Below are positions 1-9,362 of a DNA stretch of 64,000 bases, one piece after another; within the stretch, counting starts at the first letter, position 1; each line of letters opens with the position of its first letter. The stretch covers positions 1,722,725 through 1,786,724 of the forward strand of contig NZ_SJPI01000002.1 in NCBI RefSeq assembly GCF_007859865.1, read 5' to 3'. The position numbers and the translations under genes were made by a program. This DNA comes from Rubripirellula amarantea (GTDB lineage: Bacteria > Planctomycetota > Planctomycetia > Pirellulales > Pirellulaceae). The notes under the pieces are model-generated. The model was not told the DNA's origin. It did not search any database and saw nothing but the letters and a program-made list of their open reading frames with translations.

Positions 1-265
1 GGTCGACCGAGACTGGCTGGCCCGTGCGATCGTAGACGAACATTTGCAGCCCGCCTTGGGAAACAATTGTTTCGATTTTCAGGTTGCCGGTTTGTTTCAG
101 ACTGCCGCCATGCGGCCCCACTTGAGTTGCTTCTCGAGCCTGGGTCATGCCGGGCATCGCGTGGTTGCGTCCAGCGTGGTCGTGCTGCGATTGAATCGTT
201 TGCCCAAACACAGACGATGTGAACATCGCGAGCGAGAAAGCAGTGATAATGAGTGTTCGTTTCAT
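1..265 (-). CDS. Exported PHxG-motif protein, 3' end outside window
   Basis: This is the N-terminal 88 residues of a secreted protein; the C-terminus lies beyond the left edge. The start ATG at 265 opens a signal peptide (KRTLIITAFSLAMF, then a likely cleavage near VFGQ). The mature part has a short His/Met segment (HDHAGRNHAMPGM) followed by GPHGGSLKQTG. The GPHxG element and the following beta-like stretch also occur in the lipoproteins at 17353-17883 and 41327-41842, which lie downstream of other RND pump genes. It starts 113 nt after the RND gene at 379-3894 on the same strand, so it is probably the last gene of that unit. A periplasmic metal-binding accessory is my inference; no biochemical function is known to me. 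Confidence 0.75.
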   Translation of the reverse strand, partial: MKRTLIITAFSLAMFTSSVFGQTIQSQHDHAGRNHAMPGMTQAREATQVGPHGGSLKQTGNLKIETIVSQGGLQMFVYDRTGQPVSVD

Positions 266-378
266 GGGAGAACTCCGTTGTGAAAGTTAGGACGCCATCC
301 GTTGGGTCCGTCGATCTTGGTGAGGTTGATTGATTGGATGCCCGAGTCGTGAATTCCTTCACGGGCAAATGAAGAAAT

Positions 379-3300
379 TTATGCCGCTTTCATGAGTTCC
401 TCCTCCGGCATCGCTTCGGTTCCTTCCCAAAGCTCGTCTTGAAATCCAAATCGCATTTTCAATTCCAGATAGCCGCAATAGAGCGTCGGCACGATGAATG
501 AAGTGAATGGTTCGGCTAGCATTCCTCCGAACACTGGAATCGCCATCGCTCGGGCAACGTCAGCCCCACGACCTGTCGCGATCAACACCGGAATCAATGC
601 GGCCAGCGTCGTCACCGTGGTCATCATGCAAGGCCGAATGCGTTTGAGTCCCGCTTCGTAAACCACGATGCGAATGTCTTCGACCGATTCGATCTTGCGT
701 TTCTTGAGAAGTTGATGGATGTAGGTCGCCATCACGACGCCATCGTCGACCGCGAGACCGAACAACGCGATGAAACCAACCCAAACTGCCGTGTTGAGTT
801 CCACGCCCATCGTTGCAACTGCGATCATGCCACCAGCGAAGGCGACTGGGATACCGGAGAACACGGCTAACGAAATCGAGAGATTTCGGAACTCCATGTA
901 AAGCAACATCAGATTGATGCAGATCACCATCGGAATGATCCACATCAAGCGTCGATTGGCTTCGATTTGATTACGGAAGCTGCCCACGGCTTCGAGGGAA
1001 TAACCGGCTGGCAATGACAACCGATTCGGGTCGGACGAAGGCAGCGACTGTGCCACGCGAAGCTGTTCTTCGATCGCGGAGACCGATTCCAAATCGCCCT
1101 TGCTGCCATTGGTCATGAAAGAAACGTGTGCGACGAGTCGACCGTTTTCGCTGTTGATTGCACCTGGCCCCCAAGTCGTTTCCAGCGTTGCGAGTTCTTC
1201 TAATGGCACAACGGCCCCCGAGTGCGTGACGACGGGCAATCGTTTCAGACCGTCGATCTGTTCGCGGAGGTCGCGGTTGTACCGAAGCCGCACGGGATAA
1301 CGTTCTCTCCCCTCGACCGTTTTAATCAGGTTCATTCCGCCGAGGGCTGTTTCGATGACTTGGTTCACCATCGACGAACTCATCCCGTACCGCGATGCCG
1401 CCTCACGATCGACGGTGAACTCGACGTAGGGTTTGCCAAGCACAATATCGGGATTGACGGTGCCGGCGTTGATCAGTGGCGACTTTTTCAATTCAGCCGA
1501 AACATTCATTGCCGCGTCAGCCAATTCGTCAAGCTGGTTGCCGTAAACTCGAATGGCCATCGGTGCCTTGATGCCAGACTGCAACATCACCACGCGGCCC
1601 TCGATCGGTTGTAGCGCCGAGGCGGGCGTGACACCTGGCAACGTAGCGACTCGGTTGATTTCGTCCCACACGTCGCGAGCAGTGACGCCTTCTCGCCACT
1701 CGTTTTCGGGTTTGAGCATCACGTAGGTTTCGACCATCGCTGCGGGCGCGGGATCGAGCGCCGATTCCACGCGGCCTATCTTGCCGAGCACATCTTTGAC
1801 TTCGGGAATCTGGCCGATCAGCACGTCCTGGGTTTGTAAGACCTGCATCGCTTGCGAGAAGCTCGCCGCCGGGTACAGCGTCGGCATGTAGAACCAACTT
1901 CCCTCGTCCAAGGCGATCCAGTCGTCACTTTGCAAACCCGTGAAGACGTGCTTGGCGTCGACGTAGCCGGGGAAATCATTCAGCTCGGCACCAAATAGGT
2001 TCGCGAACTTCTCGATCGGACGCATCACTGTCGGCATTCCGATGTAGGCTCCTACACCGATGAACAGCAGCACTAGCGGAAACGAGAGTGCGAATGCTTT
2101 GTGATTGAGCGCATGTCGCAGTCGCGCCGCGTAAATCCAGCGAACGAAGCGGCTCGACGGAATTTCTTCGATGGGTCGAATTCGTTCTCGCATCAACTGC
2201 CAACCGCCAATGAAGCCGATCATGGCTGCGACTGCGGTCACAATCCAAGTATCCAGGCCAAAGCGTTCTGCCAGTCGCGATCCCCAAAGGAAATGTGATA
2301 CGGCACCTAGCAAACCGGAGAGCGACAACGCAGAAACCAACGCGGTTGATTTGCGACGTACATTGCTTCGCAGCATCAATCGACATAAAGCCGGCACGAT
2401 CGTGACGGCAGCGATCATTGCTGCAGCAATCGCAAATGTCTTGGTATAAGCCAGCGGCGAAAATAGCTTGTAATCGCGACCGGTCAAAAAGAAGACCGGC
2501 AGAAAGCTGACGATGGTTGTCGCCACGGCAGTTACGACGGCTGGTGCGACTTCGACCGTTGCTTCGTAGACAACTTCCGCACGAGGTTGCTTGATTCTCG
2601 CCTCTGCGCTTCCTGATTCCCAATCAGAAAGGTGTTGGTAAATGTTCTCCGAAACGATGATTGCCATGTCGACCATCGTGCCGATCGCGATCGCGATGCC
2701 GGCGAGCGACATGATGTTCGCACCGACGCCGACCACCCGCATCGCGATGAACGACATCAGTACGGCGGCAGGCAAACAAATTGCGACGACAAAACTGCTG
2801 CGAATGTGCAGTAAGAACAACAGGATGATGATCGCCGTGATGATGATCTCGTCACGTAACGCATGCGTCAGCGTCGCCATCGTCTCGTCAATCAGTCCGC
2901 TGCGATCATAGACGCCATGGATGGTTACGCCTTGCAGCGATGGTGTGATCGCGGCGATCTTCTCTTTCACGCGGTCAATGACGACTCGCGGATTTTCGCC
3001 ATATCGCATCACGACCACGCCGCCGACCGCTTCGGCTCCGTTGTAGTCCAGCGCACCGCGCCGAAAGTCAGGACCAATCTGCACAGCGGCAATGTCACGG
3101 ACGCGAACGGGAACGCCGTCACGCTGCATGATGACGGTGTCCTCGATGTCCTCGACCGCCTTGTCCTTGTCACCACCCGAGCCGAGGAAGCCCGTACTAC
3201 GGACGATAAACTCCATGCCAGTCGTTTCGACGGTTTTCGCTCCGACGTCAACGTTCGATCCCTTGATCGCCATCGCCAATTTGTCCAGCGACACGTTATG

Positions 3301-3894
3301 GAATCGCAGCTTGTCGGGATCCACTTCGATCTGATACTGGCGAACGTAACCGCCGATCGAAGCAACCTCGCTAACGCCCTCGACGGCTTGCAACTCATAC
3401 TTCACGACGAAGTCTTGCATGCTGCGAAGTTCCGCTAGACCCATGCCTTCATCAGGTGGCTGCAATGTGTAGTAGTAGACCTGCCCTAGGCCCGTCGCGT
3501 CTGGCCCAAGTTGTGGCACAACGCCGTCGGGCAACTGAGACGCCGCACTGCCGAGTTGCTCGGAAACTCGGCTTCGTGCCCAATAGAAGTCGATCTCGTC
3601 TTTGAACGTGACCTGCACAAAGCTGTAACCGAACATGCTCTTGCCGCGCACCGATTCGGCACCCGGCACAGCCAGTAACGAAACGCTGAGCGGATACGTC
3701 ACTTGGTCTTCGATGTCCTTCGGCGAGCGACCCGGCCAAGGCGTCAACACGATGACTTGGTTCTCGCCAATGTTAGGAATCGCGTCGATCGGAATCGACT
3801 TGAAACTGATCCAGCCGGCAACGCTCAAGCCGATCGTCAGCAGTACGACCAGCCAAGGTTCTTTGACGCAAAAGCGAATGATTAGATTTAACAT
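379..3894 (-). CDS. cusA: Heavy-metal RND efflux pump, CusA-like (unit 1)
   Basis: Inner-membrane proton-driven pump of the HME-RND family, 1171 residues. The N-terminus is typical (first TM helix, then SIPIDAIPNIGENQV). TM helix 4 reads AIAIGTMVDMAIIVSEN (about 402-417), close to the Cu(I)/Ag(I) CusA signature, with D409 as the likely proton-relay acid. A periplasmic APAAMVET segment matches the region that holds a copper-binding Met in CusA. Unlike classical CusA it carries extra hydrophobic segments at about 518-568, between the two halves. It lies 11 nt downstream of its membrane-fusion partner at 3906-6029, so the two are surely cotranscribed. Substrate Cu(I)/Ag(I) is inferred from the motifs and from the metal-binding domains in its partner. 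Confidence 0.93.
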   Translation of the reverse strand: MLNLIIRFCVKEPWLVVLLTIGLSVAGWISFKSIPIDAIPNIGENQVIVLTPWPGRSPKDIEDQVTYPLSVSLLAVPGAESVRGKSMFGYSFVQVTFKDEIDFYWARSRVSEQLGSAASQLPDGVVPQLGPDATGLGQVYYYTLQPPDEGMGLAELRSMQDFVVKYELQAVEGVSEVASIGGYVRQYQIEVDPDKLRFHNVSLDKLAMAIKGSNVDVGAKTVETTGMEFIVRSTGFLGSGGDKDKAVEDIEDTVIMQRDGVPVRVRDIAAVQIGPDFRRGALDYNGAEAVGGVVVMRYGENPRVVIDRVKEKIAAITPSLQGVTIHGVYDRSGLIDETMATLTHALRDEIIITAIIILLFLLHIRSSFVVAICLPAAVLMSFIAMRVVGVGANIMSLAGIAIAIGTMVDMAIIVSENIYQHLSDWESGSAEARIKQPRAEVVYEATVEVAPAVVTAVATTIVSFLPVFFLTGRDYKLFSPLAYTKTFAIAAAMIAAVTIVPALCRLMLRSNVRRKSTALVSALSLSGLLGAVSHFLWGSRLAERFGLDTWIVTAVAAMIGFIGGWQLMRERIRPIEEIPSSRFVRWIYAARLRHALNHKAFALSFPLVLLFIGVGAYIGMPTVMRPIEKFANLFGAELNDFPGYVDAKHVFTGLQSDDWIALDEGSWFYMPTLYPAASFSQAMQVLQTQDVLIGQIPEVKDVLGKIGRVESALDPAPAAMVETYVMLKPENEWREGVTARDVWDEINRVATLPGVTPASALQPIEGRVVMLQSGIKAPMAIRVYGNQLDELADAAMNVSAELKKSPLINAGTVNPDIVLGKPYVEFTVDREAASRYGMSSSMVNQVIETALGGMNLIKTVEGRERYPVRLRYNRDLREQIDGLKRLPVVTHSGAVVPLEELATLETTWGPGAINSENGRLVAHVSFMTNGSKGDLESVSAIEEQLRVAQSLPSSDPNRLSLPAGYSLEAVGSFRNQIEANRRLMWIIPMVICINLMLLYMEFRNLSISLAVFSGIPVAFAGGMIAVATMGVELNTAVWVGFIALFGLAVDDGVVMATYIHQLLKKRKIESVEDIRIVVYEAGLKRIRPCMMTTVTTLAALIPVLIATGRGADVARAMAIPVFGGMLAEPFTSFIVPTLYCGYLELKMRFGFQDELWEGTEAMPEEELMKAA

Positions 3895-3905
3895 GGTTCG
3901 TTTCC

Positions 3906-6029
3906 TTACTGCACGGTGCGAGCGATCGAGGGAACTTCGCCAACCGGCATCGCCATGTCACGAACGACTTCGCCGCAGGTCAGCATCTCGCTACCCCAGT
4001 ACGGGTTCTGCAAATCGCCGCCGGGCTGCATCCAGTCGCCACCTCCACCGGGAACCATCGGACAGTAGTAATGCGTTAGCTTCACGGCCGTCTTCGGGCC
4101 ACGAGCAACCGTCGCCGCTTTCAACATCGCGTGACTGACGCCGCGGTAAGCTTCGCGAGCGGTTTCCAACGATCCATCCATGCGAGACGCCGCACGGCGG
4201 GCGATTGCGAACTTACGTTGGGCATCGTCGGGGACGCCGGCCGACATTTCCAGTTCGCGGAGTCCTTCTATTAGCGTGTTCAATGCGACGGGCGGAGGCG
4301 TTTGGTCGGCCGCCATCGCACATTGAATCTCGAAGTAGGCGTCGTAGGTGCGATCAAGCGCTTTGCCAGCGTCGGTCGCCAACATGACCGGAATGGAATT
4401 GGGAAGCTCAAGCGGTCCTGGCGAATAGCTCGGTGCCTTCGTCGGGTCCATCAATGAGGGGTTACCGGCAAGCTGCATCTGTGAGTCGATCAAGAAGTTG
4501 CCTCCAGTGGCGACCGTCTCGCCAGCCGAAAGCCCTTCGACGATCACGGCTTCTTTGCGATTCATCGGGCCAACCGTGACTCGGCGAATCTCAAAACGTC
4601 CCGGTTCAGTTTCGACATAGATCACACTGTTCTCGCCGGCCAACAGCACGGCGTCGCGAGGAACGGTGACGACCTGCTGCATCGGCAACGGCTCCGCCGC
4701 GAATCCAAGCTGCGATGTCGGCACCAAATCCATATCGCAAAGCGGGCACTTGCCCGGCTGGTCGCGGATGACTTGCGGGTGCATCGGGCTGATGAACTTG
4801 TTCGCAAGTGCCGGATCGTAAACTTGGTCCATGGGTATCGCGGGAACGGTGACGCGAGCGGTCGCGTAGTCGCCTGGTCGCAGCTTGCCGTCGAAGTTCA
4901 TGATCTCGACACGGACGCGTACCGTTCGAGTCCTCGGGTTCACGGTGGGGTCAATGAAAGCGACGCGGCCCGTGAATACTTCGCCCGGCATCGACTGAAT
5001 TTCCGCTTCAACTTGTTGGCCGAATCGAACCGCCGATGCGTCGTCGGGAAACAGGTCAAGCATCAACCAAACACTGCTCAGGTCGGCGACTCGATAGAGC
5101 TTGTGTCCTGTTTTGACATAGTCGCCTTCGACCGCCGACTTCTCGATTACCGTTCCACTCTGCGGTGACTTGATGCGGATTCGCGACATTGGTTTTCCGG
5201 ACTGCCCCAGCTGGTCGATCTGACCCTGCGTCATGCCAAGCTCAGCCAAATTCTCGCGTGCCATCTTGTTCAGATCGCCGCCAGAGATTTGAAAGCGTCC
5301 GATTTTGCCGTCGCTGTTCATGCTCATGATGAACTCGGTTTGGGCGGTATAGAGCTGGGGGCTGTAGATCAACGCCAGATCGTCGCCTTCGTTAACCTTC
5401 ACGCCGGCGTAGTTGGCGTACATCTTTTCCAAACGGCCGTCGATGTACGCACTGATGGTCGACAGTTGGCTTTCATCGAAGTCGATCGAGCCGATGGTGC
5501 GGATGGTTCGATTGACTTCACCCATCGTGGACATGGCGGTTTGAATGCCAACGAGTCGACGGGCCGAGGCCTCAATCGTGACCGAGATACCGTCGCCGCC
5601 TCCGCCGCCGGTCGCTTCGACCAATTCCATCGCACAAACCGGGCAACGACCCGGTTCCGTTGATGGCGGCGTACACATCATCGGACAGATGTATCGCTTG
5701 TCTTCGCCACCGCCAGCTTCCGCCACGGCTTCGCCTTTGCTGCCCGAAAATCCGTCAGCGGTCAACCACTTCGTTCGCTGTGCGATACCGAGTAGGAAAA
5801 ACACGAGGCCGGCGACGGTGACGATAGTTGCGGCTTGCACGCCTGTGCGCATGAGCCACTTCATTCCGCCACCACTTTGTGGAACGCTCGGTTGAGCTTC
5901 AACTGGCGGTATTGTTGCTTCCGTCGCAGTCTCGACTGGCTCGCTATCGGTCGGCGCATCCGCATCCACGTTGCTGACTTGGTCGTCAACGTCGGCTTCA
6001 TCGGGCTTGATTGGTTCGTCCTGATTCAT
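3906..6029 (-). CDS. cusB: RND membrane-fusion protein with two heavy-metal-binding domains, CusB-like (unit 1)
   Basis: Periplasmic adaptor joining the RND pump to an outer-membrane channel. I chose the ATG at 6029 (MNQDEPIKPDE) over an upstream GTG at 6056 because a GAGAA element precedes it. An acidic N-terminal tail leads to one TM helix (VQAATIVTVAGLVFFLLG). Then comes a small metal-binding domain with YICPMM and CPVCAMEL, the barrel-sandwich and alpha-hairpin regions, and a second metal-binding domain, FISPMHP with CPLCDMDL. The C-terminal extension contains YYCPMVPGGGG and Met/Cys residues. At about 707 residues it is far longer than E. coli CusB. The Cys-Pro-Met and CxxCxM signatures fit soft-metal (Cu, Ag) handling. 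Confidence 0.92.
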   Translation of the reverse strand: MNQDEPIKPDEADVDDQVSNVDADAPTDSEPVETATEATIPPVEAQPSVPQSGGGMKWLMRTGVQAATIVTVAGLVFFLLGIAQRTKWLTADGFSGSKGEAVAEAGGGEDKRYICPMMCTPPSTEPGRCPVCAMELVEATGGGGGDGISVTIEASARRLVGIQTAMSTMGEVNRTIRTIGSIDFDESQLSTISAYIDGRLEKMYANYAGVKVNEGDDLALIYSPQLYTAQTEFIMSMNSDGKIGRFQISGGDLNKMARENLAELGMTQGQIDQLGQSGKPMSRIRIKSPQSGTVIEKSAVEGDYVKTGHKLYRVADLSSVWLMLDLFPDDASAVRFGQQVEAEIQSMPGEVFTGRVAFIDPTVNPRTRTVRVRVEIMNFDGKLRPGDYATARVTVPAIPMDQVYDPALANKFISPMHPQVIRDQPGKCPLCDMDLVPTSQLGFAAEPLPMQQVVTVPRDAVLLAGENSVIYVETEPGRFEIRRVTVGPMNRKEAVIVEGLSAGETVATGGNFLIDSQMQLAGNPSLMDPTKAPSYSPGPLELPNSIPVMLATDAGKALDRTYDAYFEIQCAMAADQTPPPVALNTLIEGLRELEMSAGVPDDAQRKFAIARRAASRMDGSLETAREAYRGVSHAMLKAATVARGPKTAVKLTHYYCPMVPGGGGDWMQPGGDLQNPYWGSEMLTCGEVVRDMAMPVGEVPSIARTVQ

Positions 6030-6307
6030 GACAGTTCTCACAGCGTTTTCCGGCACGCGATTGTGGATCCATCCACGAACGTCAGCTCAAGAGTTGACTG
6101 GCCGATGAAGCGACGGGGGGATCGTATCATCGACCAGTCATCGCCTCCAGGCTGTGACCGGTTCATTGTTTCGGGTGACGCGAATCAAATCGCGTAGGGA
6201 TTGCATCTGGAAAGACTCCACTGGGAATGAGCGTGCAGCACCATTCACGTGAAAGCCAACTTGAAACCGAAGAGCTACGAGCGCGCAGCTCTCCTATCGA
6301 GACGACG

Positions 6308-6862
6308 CTAGATGCGCCAGATGCAAAGAAACCGCTGAGAGAAATGCGGTGAGTGATCGCCATGCGGCAATCGTGAAACCAGTTGATCTGGACGAATCGA
6401 AAGCCCAGCGTCTGAGGCGACGTGATCCAGGTACGCGATCACGACCAATTCACGAACTTGCGGAACAGGAACGCGATGAGGTGCTGGTGCAATCGGTTCC
6501 GAGCGAATTCCACACATACACGATGACAATGCAACCCGGTCTTGAACCAAGTTCTCGTCGTCGGGTTTCGGTGGCTCAGGCACGACATCGGAGATTTCTC
6601 CGAACAACTCATCGTGCTTTGGCCGTTCGGATTTCTTCTTGCAGCAACTGCCGGCGTCTTCTTCGTTGCCACTACAGCAGCCGCACAGATCACCGTCTGT
6701 TTTCACTTCACAGCATTTGCAAGCTTGGCAGACCGTTTCGGCCTCGCAGCACTGACCTTGAGCACATGTTCCCTGCGCAGCAACGATCGCCATCGGCTGA
6801 ATCACTATTGCAGCGATCAGACAAAGATTAACGGCGGCGCGAATTAGGGGGGAGTTACTCAC
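6308..6862 (-). CDS. Cys-rich exported protein upstream of CusBA unit 1
   Basis: I do not recognise a family. I place the start at the GTG at 6862 (reads M-SNSPLIRAAVNLCL), because GGAAGG lies five bases upstream; the longer frame from 6892 is possible. A signal peptide or anchor (NLCLIAAIVIQPMAIVAAQG) is followed by dense Cys motifs: CAQGQCC, CQACKCC, CGCCSGNEED and SCCKKK. The C-terminal half is Cys-poor and ends FLCIWRI. It precedes the membrane-fusion gene by about 280 nt. Short exported His- or Cys-rich proteins also sit directly upstream of membrane-fusion genes at 23688-24230 and 47013-47465, so a metal-buffering or sensing role at the envelope is plausible but unproven. Confidence 0.7.
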   Translation of the reverse strand: MSNSPLIRAAVNLCLIAAIVIQPMAIVAAQGTCAQGQCCEAETVCQACKCCEVKTDGDLCGCCSGNEEDAGSCCKKKSERPKHDELFGEISDVVPEPPKPDDENLVQDRVALSSCMCGIRSEPIAPAPHRVPVPQVRELVVIAYLDHVASDAGLSIRPDQLVSRLPHGDHSPHFSQRFLCIWRI

Positions 6863-6995
6863 TGTGACCTTCCGAAAAGGATACCCATACACGGTATATG
6901 AACTGTATCGGAAATTTGGCCGAAGAGTTCAATAGGAATTAGCCGGTTAGGCAAACTTTGACAGATCAATTATAGCTCATTAGGACCTGAACGCC

Positions 6996-8708
6996 ATGGA
7001 TCGGCATTCTTCGAGACCCGGAAGAACCCAAGCGAAGCGCCTGCTGCTAGCAGCATTGGTTGCCGCGTCGGGGTCCGGTTGTGCCTCCCAGCGTGGTGTT
7101 CATGTAGCAAAAGTCACCACTGCGTCCGCCGAGTCGAACCCGACTTTGGTCGCGACCAGCGATGTCGATTGGCAGCAAGTCCTTAGCGAACCGGAACCTG
7201 GGGCCATTCAGCCCGCCGGCTACAACGACGGGGTGGTGATCGCATCGCCCGCCGTCTTCGCACAGCCCCCCAAGGAAGACGGCAAACGAAGTTTCGGAGA
7301 CTTTCTGCAACTCGATCCGCCCAAGGAAGATGGGGAGAAAAGTAGTCAGGGAGATGGGGAGAAGGAAAATGAACCGGACGTGAAAGATGAAGGTGACGAC
7401 GGCACTAGAGAGAAGAAGACCGAGAACGACGATTCAGAGAAAGACAAGAACGAGTCCAAAGACGACACAAACAACTCCCTGACTCCCGCTCTCTCTGGCT
7501 CTCAACCTTCCTACGGCCAACCCGTCGAGTATTTTGTTGGCACCGCACTCGCACGCCACCTAAAAATCCTCGCCGCCAAGCAACGTGTTGCTGCAGCGAC
7601 CAACGTGATCCCGCAAGCCAAAGCGTTGCCTGACCCGACATTCAACAACACCTTCTGGCCTTTGCACGACAACGCCATTCAAACTGCGGCCGGCCGAGTC
7701 GCCAATCAGATGTCGGTCAACCAGATGGTGCCGTTTCCTGACAAGCTGAAAACCAAAGCGGTGATCGCCAGCCGTGAAGTGCAAATCGCTCAAACGGAAG
7801 TCGATGCGATTGCCCGCGAGATTACCGAGTCCGTTCGTCTCGCCTACTACGAAGTCTGGTTCGCGACCCGAGCGATCGACATCATCGAGGAAACCAAAGG
7901 CCTCGTCGCTGACCTGACGGATGTCGCCGAGGCACGCTACCGCAGCGGCGGTTCTCAACAAGACGTGTTGCGAGCACAACTCGAAACCGATCGGCTCGAC
8001 GAACAGCTCATCACGCTTGCGAAACAAAAGCTGGTTGCCCAAGCCGACCTCGCCACTTTGCTACAGCAACCCGTCGGTATACTTCCCGAAGCGACCGATT
8101 CACTTGGCATCACAGACACTCCACAGCAAATTGAAGAGCTGATCGCGTTAGCCGAGCAGTGCAACCCGAAGCTACGCGGCCTCGCATGGGAAATTCAACG
8201 CGATCGCGACAAAGAACGCTTGGCTTGCTTGCAGCAGTATCCAGACTTCAGTGTCGGATTGAATTGGGGATTGGTCAGCGACAACCACGACGTTCTTAGC
8301 CCGGTGGCAAACGGGAACGATCAACTCAGCGTCAGCTTCGGAACGACATTGCCGATCTGGCGAGAGAAGATCAACGCCGGAGTCCGCGAAGCTGCTCACC
8401 GTCGCAGTAGCACGACTCGACGCCTGGAAGCCGAACGCGATGAACTGTACGGGAAAATCCGTCGCTTGATCGTTCAGGCCGACGCCCTGGTCGAGCAACG
8501 CAACATCTACGAAGAACGAATCATCCCACGCACCGAAGACACACTCAAGCTGTCGATCGCCGACTACCGAGGCAAACGCACGGACTTCTTCACGCTGATC
8601 GAAACCTACCGCGAGCTATTGATGTTCGAGACCCAACTCGCCCGCATCGACGCCACACTGGCCGGCACCATCGCTCAATTGGATCGGACAGTCGGCTGCC
8701 CCTATTGA
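6996..8708 (+). CDS. TolC-family outer-membrane efflux lipoprotein with acidic linker
   Basis: Outer-membrane channel of the CusC/CzcC type, 570 residues. The N-terminus has a lipobox ending SGSGC at C29, so it is a predicted lipoprotein. A highly charged low-complexity linker (about residues 85-165, rich in Glu, Asp and Lys) is inserted before the first efflux repeat. The alpha-helical repeats follow, with typical ARYRSGGSQQDVLRAQLE and SIADYRGKRTDFFTLIET segments in the two halves. It is divergent from the Cys-rich gene and CusBA unit 1 and convergent with the ECF sigma gene at 8732. It could serve any of the RND pumps nearby, since only two outer-membrane factors accompany four pumps. Confidence 0.93.
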   Translation: MDRHSSRPGRTQAKRLLLAALVAASGSGCASQRGVHVAKVTTASAESNPTLVATSDVDWQQVLSEPEPGAIQPAGYNDGVVIASPAVFAQPPKEDGKRSFGDFLQLDPPKEDGEKSSQGDGEKENEPDVKDEGDDGTREKKTENDDSEKDKNESKDDTNNSLTPALSGSQPSYGQPVEYFVGTALARHLKILAAKQRVAAATNVIPQAKALPDPTFNNTFWPLHDNAIQTAAGRVANQMSVNQMVPFPDKLKTKAVIASREVQIAQTEVDAIAREITESVRLAYYEVWFATRAIDIIEETKGLVADLTDVAEARYRSGGSQQDVLRAQLETDRLDEQLITLAKQKLVAQADLATLLQQPVGILPEATDSLGITDTPQQIEELIALAEQCNPKLRGLAWEIQRDRDKERLACLQQYPDFSVGLNWGLVSDNHDVLSPVANGNDQLSVSFGTTLPIWREKINAGVREAAHRRSSTTRRLEAERDELYGKIRRLIVQADALVEQRNIYEERIIPRTEDTLKLSIADYRGKRTDFFTLIETYRELLMFETQLARIDATLAGTIAQLDRTVGCPY

Positions 8709-8731
8709 AATAGCGTGGGGTAAGACACTCG

Positions 8732-9286
8732 CTACTCCCCACTCTCTTCGATCAGCCTCCGCAACTCCCGCCTTGCCCGGTTCAATCGTGACCCAACGGT
8801 GCCTTCGGGAATGCCGAGCGTTGCCGCAATATCTTGGTACGACAAACCGCTTTCTTCTTTGAGCGTGAAGATCGCCCGTAGCTCTGGATCGAGTTGATCG
8901 AGAGCGTGGCGAACCATTTCGACGCGTTCGTCTTGTTCGACTTGGTCGGTTGCCTCCATCGCAGGCTCGACGATCAACTCCTTCGTCCGGCGACGCTTCT
9001 TGCGTCGCAGATGCTGCAACGCTTCGTTAGTTGCTAGCCGATACAACCAGGTCTCAAACTTCGAGTCGCCGCTGAACTGGCTGAGCTTCGAGAACGCTCG
9101 CACGTAAACCTGCTGGGTCAGGTCGTCAGCATCTTGGATGCCGACCATCCGCACCATCAACCGATACACCCGATCGCTGGTCGCCTCGTAGATGTCGCGC
9201 AGCGCACGTCGATCACCGACCGAAGCGGCTTGCACCGTCGGTTCGTCAATCGAATTCTGAGCTGTGTATTCATGCGAAGGCTCCAT
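8732..9286 (-). CDS. ECF sigma factor (RNA polymerase sigma-70 family)
   Basis: A 185-residue extracytoplasmic-function sigma factor. I start it at the ATG at 9286 (MEPSHEYTAQN) since the longer frame has an uncharacteristic Ser/Pro-rich head overlapping the upstream gene. Region 2 is clear (DADDLTQQVYVRAF, then FETWLYRLATNEALQHLRR), followed by a basic linker (KKRRRTK). Region 4 has LSYQDIAATLGIPEGTVGSR. It is the last gene of the long minus-strand run and lies 76 nt after the P1B-type ATPase. No anti-sigma gene adjoins it; the orphan anti-sigma at 54492-55394 is one possible partner (inference). It may direct transcription of the metal-efflux genes. A GTGGGG/CCCCAC pair at its 3' end could be a weak hairpin shared with the convergent gene. 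Confidence 0.92.
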   Translation of the reverse strand: MEPSHEYTAQNSIDEPTVQAASVGDRRALRDIYEATSDRVYRLMVRMVGIQDADDLTQQVYVRAFSKLSQFSGDSKFETWLYRLATNEALQHLRRKKRRRTKELIVEPAMEATDQVEQDERVEMVRHALDQLDPELRAIFTLKEESGLSYQDIAATLGIPEGTVGSRLNRARRELRRLIEESGE

Positions 9287-9362
9287 TATCGCAATTCTAC
9301 ACATACCCACCGGGGGTAAACAGCGCGGCTCATCAATCTGACTTTGCGAGGAATACTTGGGA

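Noticed and set aside
2863..3438. Long plus-strand frame of 191 codons opposite RND pump 1
   Set aside because: It lies wholly within a well-supported RND gene, with Asp/Arg/His-biased text typical of antisense frames.
6950..6995. Sigma-70 promoter from TTGACA before the 6996 gene
   Set aside because: The TTGACA word at 6957 has no acceptable -10 element at the usual spacing.
8712..8745. Bidirectional terminator between the outer-membrane factor and the sigma gene
   Set aside because: Only a six-base GTGGGG/CCCCAC pairing with an imperfect interior and no T run; it also overlaps the sigma stop codon.
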